A DNA stretch of 5,169 nt from Bifidobacterium breve (GTDB taxonomy: Bacteria; Actinomycetota; Actinomycetes; Nanopelagicales; Nanopelagicaceae). Numbering within the stretch: position 1 is the stretch's first letter; every line of letters starts with the position of its first letter. The stretch is taken from positions 1-5,169 of the forward strand of contig CAMBOZ010000080.1 in the NCBI GenBank assembly GCA_945869505.1. The letters are read 5' to 3'. Made by a program: the position numbers and the translations under genes. The notes beneath the pieces are model-generated. The model was given only the letters and a program-made list of their open reading frames with translations, made no database searches and was not told the DNA's origin. Positions 1-5,169 of the stretch are shown piece by piece.

Positions 1-4
1 ATCC

Positions 5-20
5 CTAGATAAATATCTAG
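5..20. repeat. Perfect 7-bp inverted repeat upstream of infB
   Basis: CTAGATA (5-11) is separated by AA from its exact reverse complement TATCTAG (14-20). As RNA it could only form a weak AU-rich hairpin with a 4-base loop, and no U-run follows, so it is not a terminator. As DNA it has the shape of a small dimeric operator. It overlaps a TAGAAT sequence (18-23) that resembles an actinobacterial -10 element (TAnnnT), but the matching -35 position would fall outside the window. The symmetry is certain and any function is speculative. Confidence 0.4.
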
Positions 21-42
21 AATAAAGATTGCGGGCCAAGAC

Positions 43-47
43 AGGAG
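43..47 (+). promoter_or_regulatory. Ribosome-binding site of infB (AGGAG)
   Basis: AGGAG ends 4 bases before the GTG at 52, slightly close but usable. An overlapping ATG at 50-52 is one frame off, only 2 bases from the SD, and runs into TAG within about 40 codons. The GTG is therefore the start of infB, and the family N-terminus ([11 protein letters not shown]) confirms it. Confidence 0.7.
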
Positions 48-51
48 AAAT

Positions 52-2745
52 GTGTCAAAGGTCCGCGTACATGAGTTGGCAAAACAACTCGGTATGGAGA
101 GCAAGGTTGTTCTTGCAAAACTCCAAGAAATGGGCGAATTCGTTCGTTCAGCATCATCAACAGTAGAGGCGCCAGTAGTGCGCAAGCTCATTGAGATGTA
201 TCCCGATGCCAAACCAGTTGAAGAGAAGAAGCCAGTCAAGAAAGCTGCTGCTAAAAAAACTGCTGCCAAAAAAGGCGCTGAGGTAAATCCAGAGTTAGCT
301 GCAGAATTAGCCGCTGAACTCGGCGTTGACCTAGAAGCGCTCAAGGCTGCTCGCGCAGAAAGTGTTGCGCCTCAATCAACGCCAGCGCCAGTTGAAGTAG
401 AGAAAATTTCAGATGCAAGTACAGGTGGTGCAGAAGTAAAACCCGCTGCTCCACGTCCTGGCAATAATCCATTTTCAACAGGTGGCGCATCAGTTCCTCG
501 TCCACCACGTCCTGGCAATAATCCATTTTCAACAGGTGGCGCAGTACCCCGTCCGCCACAACGACCAGCTGGTGCAACAGGTGCACGACCTGGAATGTCA
601 GGACCACGTCCTGGTTCTGTTCGTCCTGGTTTTGCAGCGCGACCAAATACCCCACGTCCTGCAGGCACCGGTGGTCCAGGTAATTTCCCACCACGTACTG
701 GTGGTGCACCATCTTCTAGTCCTTATCGTTCAGGTGGTCCATCAACTGGTGCACCAGCAGCTGGCGGTCCACAACGTCCGGGCGGCGCACCAAATCGCGG
801 TCCAGGTCGCGGCGGCGCAGCAGGTGCATTTGGAAAGAATGCAAGTAAGAGCAGTAAGCGCAAACCAAAATCTAGAAAAGCGTTACGCGATGAATTCGAC
901 AATATGCAAGCGCCACAATTGGGTGGTGCAGTCATTCCGCACGGAGATGGTAAGACACAAATCCGTATGCGTCGCGGTTCAACTTTGGCCGATTTCGCAG
1001 AAAAGATTGGCGCAGATGCAGCAGCGTTAGTTGCCGCCCTATTCCACTTAGGCGAAATGGTTACTGCAACTCAATCTGTAGATGCCGATACCTTTGAAAT
1101 TCTTGGTGCGCAACTTGGTTATGTCATCCAAATTGTTAGCCCTGAAGATGAAGATCGCGAATTACTGCAAGATTTCGATATCGATTTAGCGCAAGAACTT
1201 GCTGACCTCGATGCTGATCTTCTAGTCGCGCGCCCACCGGTAGTAACCGTTATGGGCCACGTGGATCACGGTAAGACCAGTTTGCTAGATGCCATCCGTA
1301 AATCTGAGGTTCTCAAATCTGAGGCCGGCGGAATCACGCAGCACATCGGTGCTTACCAAATTCACCACGATCACGACGGTGTAAACCGAGCGATTACCTT
1401 TATCGATACACCAGGTCACGAGGCATTTACCGCAATGCGTGCTCGTGGTGCCAAGGTCACCGATATCGCTGTTCTCGTTGTGGCAGCCGATGACGGAATC
1501 ATGCCGCAGACGATCGAAGCGTTAAATCACGCGCAAGCAGCCGATGTTCCTATTGTGGTTGCCGTTAATAAGGTTGATAAAGAAGGCGCGAACCCAGATA
1601 AGGTCCGCCAGCAATTGACCGAGTACAACTTGATTGCTGAAGAGTATGGCGGCGAAACACTATTCGTTAACGTCTCTGCCAAATCTGGTGTCGGTGTAAA
1701 TGAACTCATCGATGCAATTCTCTTAACAGCAGATGCGGCGATTGATCTACGCGCTGTTGCGCAAGATAGCGCTCGCGGCGTTGCAATTGAAGCTCACCTC
1801 GATCGTGGTCGTGGACCTGTTGCAACTGTTCTTGTGCAGCGCGGAACTTTGAAGATCGGTGATGCAATTGTCGCCGGTGGTTCATTTGGCCGTGTACGCG
1901 CAATGCTCGATGAGCATGGCGAGAACGTTGAAACTGCTGGCCCATCTCGTCCAGTACAAGTTCTTGGATTTACATCTGTGCCAAGTGCTGGTGACACATT
2001 CTTGGTTGCAGATGAAGATCGCACTGCACGTCAGATCGCTGAAAAGCGTCAAGCGGCAGAGCGAAATGCGCAACTTGCTAAGGCGCGAAAGAAGGTTTCA
2101 CTTGAAGACTTTATGGAGCAGTCCAAGGTCTCAACACTTAACCTCATTCTTAAGGGTGACGTTTCTGGTTCGGTGGAAGCGCTCGAAGATGCACTTATGC
2201 AACTCGATGTTGGTGCCGAAGTAGATCTTCGCGTTATCCACCGTGGAGTTGGCGCAATTACCAAGAGCGATATCACTCTTGCATCTGCTTCTACTGCAGT
2301 CGTAATCGGCTTTAACGTTAAGCCAGAACCACAGACTGCAATTTACGCGGATCAAGAAGGCGTAGAAGTTCGCTTCTACTCCGTGATCTACAACGCTATT
2401 GAAGAGATTGAATTATCTCTTAAGGGCTTGCTCAAGCCAGAGTACGAAGAAATCATTCTCGGTAACGCAGAAGTGCGCGAGATCTTCAAATCATCTAAGG
2501 CTGGAAATATCGCAGGTTCTATCGTTCGCGATGGATCTATCAAGCGAAACGGAAAGGCCCGCATTATGCGCGGTACCGAAGTAATTGCTGATGATCTAAC
2601 TATCGATTCTCTCAAGCGCTTTAAAGATGATGCCACAGAAGTCAAAGAAGGCTTTGAGTGCGGTATCGGTCTTGGCAATATGAAGGATCTGCAAATCGGA
2701 GACACCATTCAGGTCTTTGAGATGCGCGAGAAGAAGCGGGCTTAA
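52..2745 (+). CDS. infB: Translation initiation factor IF-2
   Basis: IF2 is the cytoplasmic GTPase that brings formylmethionyl-tRNA to the 30S subunit and promotes 50S joining. The protein has 897 residues, in the usual range for long-form bacterial IF2. An N-terminal IF2_N domain spans about residues 4-53, followed by a Lys/Ala stretch and a Pro/Gly/Arg-rich low-complexity linker (about 130-262). A basic segment (about 262-282) leads into a second IF2_N-like domain (about 304-360). The G domain is complete: G1 GHVDHGKT (402-409), G2 around T429, G3 DTPGHE (452-457), G4 NKVD (506-509) and G5 SAK (542-544). The C-terminal fMet-tRNA-binding domain ends with the ECGIGL motif (869-874). The start is GTG behind AGGAG. 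rbfA follows after 3 bases. The linker holds a perfect 39-base duplication, and nothing looks broken. Identification is essentially certain. Confidence 0.98.
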   Translation: MSKVRVHELAKQLGMESKVVLAKLQEMGEFVRSASSTVEAPVVRKLIEMYPDAKPVEEKKPVKKAAAKKTAAKKGAEVNPELAAELAAELGVDLEALKAARAESVAPQSTPAPVEVEKISDASTGGAEVKPAAPRPGNNPFSTGGASVPRPPRPGNNPFSTGGAVPRPPQRPAGATGARPGMSGPRPGSVRPGFAARPNTPRPAGTGGPGNFPPRTGGAPSSSPYRSGGPSTGAPAAGGPQRPGGAPNRGPGRGGAAGAFGKNASKSSKRKPKSRKALRDEFDNMQAPQLGGAVIPHGDGKTQIRMRRGSTLADFAEKIGADAAALVAALFHLGEMVTATQSVDADTFEILGAQLGYVIQIVSPEDEDRELLQDFDIDLAQELADLDADLLVARPPVVTVMGHVDHGKTSLLDAIRKSEVLKSEAGGITQHIGAYQIHHDHDGVNRAITFIDTPGHEAFTAMRARGAKVTDIAVLVVAADDGIMPQTIEALNHAQAADVPIVVAVNKVDKEGANPDKVRQQLTEYNLIAEEYGGETLFVNVSAKSGVGVNELIDAILLTADAAIDLRAVAQDSARGVAIEAHLDRGRGPVATVLVQRGTLKIGDAIVAGGSFGRVRAMLDEHGENVETAGPSRPVQVLGFTSVPSAGDTFLVADEDRTARQIAEKRQAAERNAQLAKARKKVSLEDFMEQSKVSTLNLILKGDVSGSVEALEDALMQLDVGAEVDLRVIHRGVGAITKSDITLASASTAVVIGFNVKPEPQTAIYADQEGVEVRFYSVIYNAIEEIELSLKGLLKPEYEEIILGNAEVREIFKSSKAGNIAGSIVRDGSIKRNGKARIMRGTEVIADDLTIDSLKRFKDDATEVKEGFECGIGLGNMKDLQIGDTIQVFEMREKKRA
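451..543 (+). repeat. Perfect 39-bp direct repeat in the infB linker
   Basis: Bases 451-489 and 505-543 are identical, offset by 54 bases (18 codons). Each copy encodes [13 protein letters not shown] (residues 134-146 and 152-164). The 15 bases between them encode SVPRP. The repeat keeps the reading frame and lies in the disordered linker, so it changes linker length without touching a folded domain. Identity at every third codon position suggests a recent duplication, or gene conversion between copies. Confidence 0.95.
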
Positions 2746-2748
2746 ATT

Positions 2749-3180
2749 ATGGGCCAATCACATCGCACCCAGAAAGTTGCAGACCGCATCAAAGTGGTAG
2801 TTGCGCAGCTACTTGAGACGAAGATTAAAGATCCTCGACTCGGCTTCGTAACTGTCACTGATGCGCGAGTAACTGGTGATCTGCAGAATGCATCAATTTT
2901 CTATACCGTCTTAGGTGATGAAGAACAACGCGCCGCAACAGCGGCTGCACTGGAGAGCGCTAAAGGCGTAATCCGCAGCGCAGTTGGTCGTGACTTGCAG
3001 ACAAGAATTACACCTTCTATTGAATTCTTTGAAGATGGGTTACCTGAATCTGCAAAAGCGCTCGACTCACTGCTCGATAAAGTTCACGTGTTAGATGCAG
3101 AAGTTGCGCAACTTCGTAAGAACGCTTCATTTGCTGGGGGAGAAGATCCATATAAAGTCCCCAAAGTAATTGAAGATTGA
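2749..3180 (+). CDS. rbfA: 30S ribosome-binding factor A
   Basis: RbfA is a small KH-fold protein that binds the immature 30S subunit and helps the 5' part of 16S rRNA fold. It is also known as a cold-shock adaptation factor. The protein has 143 residues, normal for the family. Family features are the N-terminal helix with RTQKVADRIK (6-15), the LLETKIKDPRLGFVTVTDARVTGDL block (21-45) containing the KDPR signature, and the AKGVIRSAVGRDLQTRITPSIEF block (71-93), which forms the KH-type core. The C-terminal tail is acidic and probably flexible. The ATG lies 3 bases after the infB stop, with only purine-rich sequence and no clear SD upstream. Translational coupling to infB is therefore likely, which is inference. 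The infB-rbfA pairing is widely conserved. Confidence 0.96.
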   Translation: MGQSHRTQKVADRIKVVVAQLLETKIKDPRLGFVTVTDARVTGDLQNASIFYTVLGDEEQRAATAAALESAKGVIRSAVGRDLQTRITPSIEFFEDGLPESAKALDSLLDKVHVLDAEVAQLRKNASFAGGEDPYKVPKVIED

Positions 3181-3195
3181 TTCTTAAAAAACGCC

Positions 3196-4071
3196 ATGAC
3201 AGATGGATTCCTAGTTGTAGATAAAGCACCAAGCATGACTAGCCATGACGTTGTCGCGGTGGCGCGCAAGGCTTTAGGAACTCGCAAAGTTGGTCACGCC
3301 GGAACTTTGGATCCAATGGCGACAGGGGTTTTAGTTCTAGGTTTCGGCAACGGAACACGTCTGCTGCAGTACATAACCGATGGCGATAAGTCATATACCG
3401 CGACAATCGTTTTAGGTGCTTCGACTATCACCGATGATCGCGAAGGCGAAGTAATTTCTGAAGTTAGCGCTGCTCATATCTCTGATGAAGAGATAAAAAG
3501 CGGTCTAGCAAAAATGGTAGGTGAAATTCAGCAGCGCCCCAGTTCGGTATCTGCGGTTAAAGTTGATGGCGAACGCGCTTACGATCGAGTGCGTGCAGGT
3601 GAAGTATTTGAATTAGCCGCCCGCACCATCACTATCTCATCTCTAAATGTTCTAGAAATTCGCCGTCCAGGTTCGCGTATTGAAATAGATATAGACGTTA
3701 CTTGTTCTGCCGGCACATTCATTCGTGCCATTGCCCGAGATCTTGGAAGCGATTTACAAGTTGGTGGACATCTTTCAGTGCTGCGTCGTACGCGTGTAGC
3801 CGGTTTCCCAATCTCACAAGCGAGTTCATTCGAAGAATTAAAGGCGCAGACTTTTACTCCACTGGCGCTCTCCGATGTTGCGCGCGCCACTTTCCAAGTT
3901 CGCGAGTTAGCCCTCGACGAAGTGTCAGAACTCTCGTTTGGCCGCGCGCTTGCATCTAATCCAAGTGATGAAATCTTTGCTGCTCTCTCACCTGATGACC
4001 GCCTGATCGCGCTACTAAAGAATGAATCAGGCAAAGCCAAACCAATCGCCGTTTTTGCAGCGGCCAATTAA
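3196..4071 (+). CDS. truB: tRNA pseudouridine-55 synthase
   Basis: TruB converts U55 in the T-loop of elongator tRNAs to pseudouridine and also acts as a tRNA-folding chaperone. The protein has 291 residues, close to the family norm. Catalytic Asp39 lies in GHAGTLDPMATGVLVLG (33-49). Other family features are the conserved Tyr67 in DKSYTATIVLG, motif QRPSSVSAVKVDGERAYDRVRAGE (113-136), and SAGTFIRAIARDLG (171-184) with Arg177, followed by LRRTRVAGF. The SSVSA wording and the short C-terminal domain ending in KPIAVFAAAN resemble actinobacterial TruB. The ATG is the only usable start near the family N-terminus, because the rbfA stop lies in the same frame 15 bases upstream. No SD is visible in that A-rich gap. 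Some actinobacteria have nrnA or other genes between rbfA and truB, and none is present here. Confidence 0.97.
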   Translation: MTDGFLVVDKAPSMTSHDVVAVARKALGTRKVGHAGTLDPMATGVLVLGFGNGTRLLQYITDGDKSYTATIVLGASTITDDREGEVISEVSAAHISDEEIKSGLAKMVGEIQQRPSSVSAVKVDGERAYDRVRAGEVFELAARTITISSLNVLEIRRPGSRIEIDIDVTCSAGTFIRAIARDLGSDLQVGGHLSVLRRTRVAGFPISQASSFEELKAQTFTPLALSDVARATFQVRELALDEVSELSFGRALASNPSDEIFAALSPDDRLIALLKNESGKAKPIAVFAAAN

Positions 4072-4088
4072 TCGGCAATAATTATCAA

Positions 4089-4979
4089 ATGACCACCGGC
4101 AGCGTTGTACTTATCGGAGTCTTCGATGGGGTTCATAAAGGCCATCAGCTCCTGTTAAATCGCGCGAAAGAAATCGCTGACGGTCGCAATATTGTGGCTT
4201 TAACTTTTGATCCTCATCCCATGCAAGTGCTCGCACCTGATCGCGCCCCAACTCTGCTCACGACATTGGCCGATCGCGTTGAGCTTCTTAAGATCCATAA
4301 CGCCGACCAAGTTGCTGTGCTTAAATTTAATGAGAAGTTTGCCGCTATGTCGCCTGCGGATTTTGTGAAAGAAGTTTTAGTGGGTCAATTAAGCGCATCT
4401 ACGATAATCGTTGGAAAGAACTTCACCTATGGCCACAAAGCCGCAGGAAATGTTGACTCACTGATAAAAGATGGTCAGGAATTTAATTTCACGGTAGATG
4501 TCCAAGATCTACAATCAGGTGAAGGCGAGATAATTTCCTCATCGCGTATCCGCAATTTAGTGACTTCTGGTCAAGTAGAAGAAGCGCGAAAACTTTTATC
4601 TCGACCACATCGCCTGGATGGCGTGGTGGTGCACGGAGAAAAACGTGGACGCGAAATTGGTTATCCAACTGCAAACTTAGGAAATATTGATGGGCAAACT
4701 ATTCCAAGTGATGGCGTATATGCAGGTTGGCTAACAGTTGGGATTAATTTTTGGCCAGCGGCAATTTCAATCGGAACCAATCCAACGTTTGCAGGAGAGC
4801 GCGCAAGGCAAGTTGAGGCATATGCGCTTGATCAAGAAGGTTTAGATTTATACGATAAAAACGCATCAATAGAATTTGGTTGGAGATTGCGCGATACCTT
4901 GAAATTTGATGGCCTAGAACCGCTATTGGTGCAGATGAAGCTAGATTGCGACCAGGCTCGCTCATTAACTGAGCAGTAA
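4089..4979 (+). CDS. ribF: Bifunctional riboflavin kinase / FMN adenylyltransferase
   Basis: RibF phosphorylates riboflavin to FMN and then adenylylates FMN to FAD in the cytoplasm. The protein has 296 residues. The N-terminal nucleotidyltransferase domain shows GVFDGVHKGH (10-19), TFDPHP (39-44) and ISSSRIR (149-155), the ISSTRIR-type motif. The C-terminal kinase domain shows GYPTANL (191-197), GTNPTF (229-234) and VEAY, with Glu243 as the likely catalytic base. The usual Gly after the DLY sequence is Asp here (LDLYDKN), a minor deviation. The N-terminus is short, with only nine residues before the first motif. No ATG, GTG or TTG exists in frame upstream before a TGA at 4023-4025, so ATG 4089 is secure. 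No SD is seen in the 17-base gap after truB. No FMN riboswitch is present. The truB-ribF-rpsO order is conserved in many bacteria. Confidence 0.97.
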   Translation: MTTGSVVLIGVFDGVHKGHQLLLNRAKEIADGRNIVALTFDPHPMQVLAPDRAPTLLTTLADRVELLKIHNADQVAVLKFNEKFAAMSPADFVKEVLVGQLSASTIIVGKNFTYGHKAAGNVDSLIKDGQEFNFTVDVQDLQSGEGEIISSSRIRNLVTSGQVEEARKLLSRPHRLDGVVVHGEKRGREIGYPTANLGNIDGQTIPSDGVYAGWLTVGINFWPAAISIGTNPTFAGERARQVEAYALDQEGLDLYDKNASIEFGWRLRDTLKFDGLEPLLVQMKLDCDQARSLTEQ

Positions 4980-4988
4980 TTTCTCATT

Positions 4989-5018
4989 TTGCCTTATCCA
5001 CAGCCCCGCTGGTAATCT
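4989..5018 (+). promoter_or_regulatory. Predicted housekeeping-sigma promoter of rpsO
   Basis: The -35 candidate TTGCCT (4989-4994) and the -10 candidate TAATCT (5013-5018) are 18 bases apart. They match TTGnnn and TAnnnT, the pattern of actinobacterial primary sigma promoters. Transcription would begin near 5025, giving a leader of about 70 bases. The -35 lies 10 bases after the ribF stop. No intrinsic terminator precedes it: the only hairpin here, CAGC-CCC-GCTG (5001-5011), is short, lacks a U-run and lies inside the promoter spacer. rpsO is therefore probably read both from this promoter and by read-through from ribF. Confidence 0.6.
4994..5002 (+). promoter_or_regulatory. Perfect consensus DnaA box inside the rpsO promoter
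   Basis: TTATCCACA is an exact match to the classical high-affinity DnaA box. It begins at the last base of the -35 element and fills half of the spacer, so DnaA bound here would be expected to block RNA polymerase. It is the only perfect copy I found in the window; TTATCCACC inside infB (2234-2242) has one mismatch. Binding is not shown by sequence alone. Confidence 0.4.
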
Positions 5019-5043
5019 AGCCCTCGTCCAACGATCAAAGTGA

Positions 5044-5085
5044 GTGGCCGTGTATCAAACCGGTCGCCGTCGTGGCGGTAACTAA
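5044..5085 (+). CDS. Possible 13-codon leader ORF before rpsO
   Basis: GTG at 5044 opens a frame encoding MAVYQTGRRRGGN with TAA at 5083-5085, just before the rpsO SD. A second in-frame GTG at 5050 would give an 11-residue version. An overlapping frame from GTG 5040 encodes MSGRVSNRSPSWR and ends at 5081. None has a good SD. Three consecutive Arg codons (CGC CGT CGT) are notable, but they lie in the stem B region, so base pairing rather than protein coding may explain them. I do not recognise the peptide. Confidence 0.15.
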   Translation: MAVYQTGRRRGGN

Positions 5086-5086
5086 T

Positions 5087-5091
5087 AGGAG
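5087..5091 (+). promoter_or_regulatory. Ribosome-binding site of rpsO (AGGAG)
   Basis: AGGAG ends 7 bases before ATG 5099, which is ideal spacing. This fixes the start over an in-frame GTG at 5072. It is the best-spaced SD in the window, in contrast to rbfA, truB and ribF, where none is clear. Confidence 0.85.
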
Positions 5092-5098
5092 ACCAGAA

Positions 5099-5169
5099 AT
5101 GGCTTTAACACCAGCAGTAAAGAAAGAAATCATTGCAAAGTACGGCTCTTCAGCTACCGACACCGGAAG
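5099..5169 (+). CDS. rpsO: 30S ribosomal protein S15 (N-terminal part, cut by the window end)
   Basis: S15 is a primary 16S rRNA-binding protein that organises the central domain and platform of the 30S subunit and contacts the 50S subunit. Only 23 codons and two bases are visible. They read MALTPAVKKEIIAKYGSSATDTG and then AG of a Ser or Arg codon. This matches the S15 N-terminus, with its helix 1 pattern and the conserved DTGS (the final S is inferred from the incomplete AG codon). The position after truB-ribF supports the call. The rest of the gene, usually about 89 codons, lies beyond the window. Confidence 0.93.
   Translation, partial: MALTPAVKKEIIAKYGSSATDTG

Larger units (their letters stand above)
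1..51 (+). other. Lead-in upstream of infB, possibly the end of a preceding gene
   Basis: This 51-base stretch is too short to identify a gene. Stops occur at 6-8, 10-12 and 23-25, one in each frame, so any upstream ORF must end by base 25. Reading from base 2 gives SLDKYLE and then TAA at 23-25, a plausible but unprovable C-terminus. In many actinobacteria the gene before infB is ylxR or nusA. That is context knowledge and cannot be seen here. Confidence 0.25.
5025..5098 (+). promoter_or_regulatory. Structured 5' leader of rpsO with alternative hairpins
   Basis: Several stems can form and exclude each other. Stem A pairs 5044-5050 with 5061-5067 (7 bp, two G-U pairs, 10-base loop). Stem B pairs 5063-5068 with 5074-5079 (6 bp, two G-U pairs, 5-base loop) and ends 7 bases before the SD. 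A third pairing, GGTC (5062-5065) with GACC (5091-5094), would cover the last base of the SD. S15 represses its own mRNA by binding leader RNA in several bacteria, such as E. coli and Thermus, often at G-U next to G-C pairs, and stem A has such pairs. Autoregulation here is inference from position and pairing. Confidence 0.4.

Noticed and set aside
18..23. TAGAAT as a -10 element for infB
   Set aside because: Its -35 partner would lie before base 1, so it cannot be assessed. A TAnnnT match alone is very common.
50..166. ATG at 50-52 overlapping the infB GTG, opening a short ORF
   Set aside because: It is one frame off, only 2 bases from the SD, gives a peptide of about 38 residues with no family resemblance, and ends at a TAG. 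The GTG frame gives the conserved IF2 N-terminus.
341..1030. Several open frames on both strands over the IF2 linker (341-712 and 372-668 on -, 482-1030 on +)
   Set aside because: They follow from the repetitive Pro/Gly/Arg codon pattern of infB, have low-complexity composition, no SD support, and lie fully inside infB.
2234..2242. TTATCCACC as a second DnaA box
   Set aside because: It has one mismatch, lies in conserved IF2 coding sequence, and is explained by the codons for VIHR.
3579..4067. 162-codon open frame on the - strand opposite truB
   Set aside because: It lies entirely over truB, whose motifs are intact, and its translation shows no recognisable domain. It is a shadow frame.
52..4071. 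infB, rbfA and truB all in the same reading frame, suggesting stop read-through fusions
   Set aside because: The chance of this is about one in nine, the proteins are complete and independent families, and no read-through signal is visible.
4066..4083. AATTA/TAATT inverted repeat between truB and ribF
   Set aside because: Five A-T pairs with an 8-base loop are too weak to be a meaningful hairpin, and such repeats arise readily in A/T-rich gaps.
5001..5011. CAGC-CCC-GCTG hairpin after ribF as a terminator
   Set aside because: It has only 4 base pairs, no U-run follows, and it sits between the -35 and -10 of the rpsO promoter.

Overview
The window is a compact, single-strand block of translation and cofactor genes in the order infB - rbfA - truB - ribF - (promoter) - rpsO. 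All genes lie on the + strand, and the last is cut off by the window end. It points to an actinobacterium of moderate GC content. IF2 carries the actinobacterial-type Pro/Gly/Arg-rich linker with PRPGNNPF motifs. TruB has the QRPSSVSAVKVDG variant of its second motif and a short actinobacterial-type C-terminal domain. The tight packing and roughly half-GC composition would fit a streamlined lineage such as freshwater Nanopelagicales (acI), but that placement is inference and no database was searched.

Layout: bases 1-51 are a short lead-in, possibly the end of an upstream gene, with a perfect 7-bp inverted repeat and an AGGAG ribosome-binding site. infB (52-2745) is full length with all GTPase motifs intact. 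rbfA (2749-3180) follows after 3 bases, truB (3196-4071) after 15 and ribF (4089-4979) after 17. No terminator or convincing promoter lies between them, so they probably form one transcription unit. The three downstream genes lack clear Shine-Dalgarno sequences and may depend on coupling or SD-independent initiation.

The 119-base gap 4980-5098 is the only regulatory region of substance. It holds a good housekeeping-type promoter (TTGCCT, 18 bases, TAATCT). A perfect consensus DnaA box (TTATCCACA) sits inside the promoter spacer. Downstream lies a leader of about 70 bases with mutually exclusive hairpins and a possible 13-codon ORF, then a strong SD before rpsO.

The genes work together in ribosome production and initiation: IF2 places initiator tRNA, RbfA matures the 30S subunit, TruB modifies tRNA U55 and S15 nucleates the 30S platform. 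RibF makes FMN and FAD. I see no mobile element, CRISPR array, tRNA or defence system, and no evidence of a wholly new system. The most interesting material is the rpsO promoter and leader.
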